Below, piece by piece: positions 59,213 through 59,337 of a stretch of DNA of 59,337 bases. Source of the DNA: UBA5287 sp041672395 (GTDB taxonomy: Bacteria; Bacteroidota; Bacteroidia; Bacteroidales; Dysgonomonadaceae); contig JBAYZS010000011.1 of NCBI GenBank assembly GCA_041672395.1, positions 1 to 59,337 on the forward strand, in the 5' to 3' direction. How positions within the stretch are numbered: position 1 is the first letter of the stretch; every line of letters starts with the position of its first letter. Made by a program: the position numbers and the translations under genes. The notes under the pieces are model-generated. The model worked only from the letters and a program-made list of their open reading frames with translations. It ran no database searches and was not told the origin of the DNA.

Positions 59213-59226
59213 GTTTTTATCGGACA
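59213..59226 (-). repeat. Right terminal inverted repeat of the IS4-type element
   Basis: GTTTTTATCGGACA on the plus strand, the complement of the left repeat. Confidence 0.8.
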
Positions 59227-59285
59227 GTATATTAGCCCTCAAATAAACCGAGCAGTGAAAAATAAAAGTTATTTTTACAACTGCT

Positions 59286-59337
59286 ATGGAAAAGAGAAAG
59301 AATATTACATCAAAAATCAAGGTTGAAATAGTTTTAT
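59286..59337 (+). CDS. Possible start of a gene cut by the window edge
   Basis: An ATG opens a frame of 17 codons to the window end (MEKRKNITSKIKVEIVL). The basic start followed by hydrophobic residues would fit a membrane protein, but too little is present to identify it. Confidence 0.25.
   Translation, partial: MEKRKNITSKIKVEIVL

Larger units (their letters stand above)
58332..59226 (+). mobile_element. Deleted IS4-type insertion sequence with terminal inverted repeats
   Basis: The element is bounded by TGTCCGATAAAAAC (58332-58345) and its exact complement (59213-59226). Inside, a transposase begins at the ATG at 58431 (MNKSTHFFGQSVF) with a -7 box TAGCTTTG at 58399-58406, then jumps to TIYVFDKGYNDHKAFK and, in other frames, LYKVVFYDRKLERELEFLTN, YKIRW-stop, NAIKIQIYCVLIVNLLFTVI and MHLFNYLHLMKLLEIPERDW. 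The stretch between the first 13 residues and the DDE domain is lost and there are several frameshifts. At 895 bases it is shorter than intact relatives. No clear target duplication is seen. Confidence 0.8.

Noticed and set aside
1..59337. CRISPR array, SusC/SusD pair, toxin-antitoxin or phage-defence genes
   Set aside because: None of these was seen on either strand; no regularly spaced repeats are present.

Overview
The window comes from an AT-rich member of the Bacteroidota, most likely Bacteroidales (Dysgonomonadaceae-like; the family is inference). The signs are promoter -7 boxes of the form TAnnTTTG, lipobox and Tat-exported carbohydrate enzymes, a run of GH78/GH106/GH127 glycosidases, and house-keeping proteins of Bacteroidota type. 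No SusC/SusD pair, hybrid two-component regulator or sigma/anti-sigma pair is present.

Region 1 (1-8.4 kb) is mostly house-keeping: the end of a subtilisin-like protease, an xseA-xseB-ispD operon, an Lrp/AsnC regulator, tRNA-Pro(CGG), a three-gene efflux operon (TolC, HlyD, MFS; minus strand) and tRNA-Gly(CCC). Region 2 (8.6-17.1 kb) holds a 948-residue FAD/Fe-S D-2-hydroxyacid dehydrogenase, a DUF4091-type lipoprotein, an ATP-grasp-like protein, a HEFGH metallopeptidase lipoprotein and tRNA-Ser(CGA).

Region 3 (17.2-46.6 kb) is a glycan-degradation island. It opens with Tat-exported Gfo/Idh/MocA oxidoreductases and a sugar-isomerase-like TIM barrel, continues with a GH2 enzyme carrying a ricin-like N-terminal domain and a clan GH-A lipoprotein, and ends with a nine-gene minus-strand operon: four GH78 rhamnosidases, a GH106-like enzyme, a GH127-like enzyme, an esterase, an AraA-family isomerase and a deacetylase-like barrel protein. 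Together they look able to strip rhamnose (and possibly arabinose and galactose) from a complex plant glycan or glycoside. The Gfo/Idh plus TIM-barrel set suggests an added oxidation/elimination route (inference).

Region 4 (47-59.3 kb) is decaying. A DUF4434 gene lacks a usable start, a fused trehalose-6-phosphate synthase/phosphatase has a frameshift, a KamA-family radical-SAM gene has lost its core, a GH15 gene has several stops and frameshifts, and three transposase remnants lie among them. One remnant still has 14-bp terminal inverted repeats. Intact genes here are a racemase-like PLP enzyme, a GNAT acetyltransferase and a Ca/Na antiporter. The lost functions point to trehalose and perhaps beta-amino-acid osmolyte metabolism.
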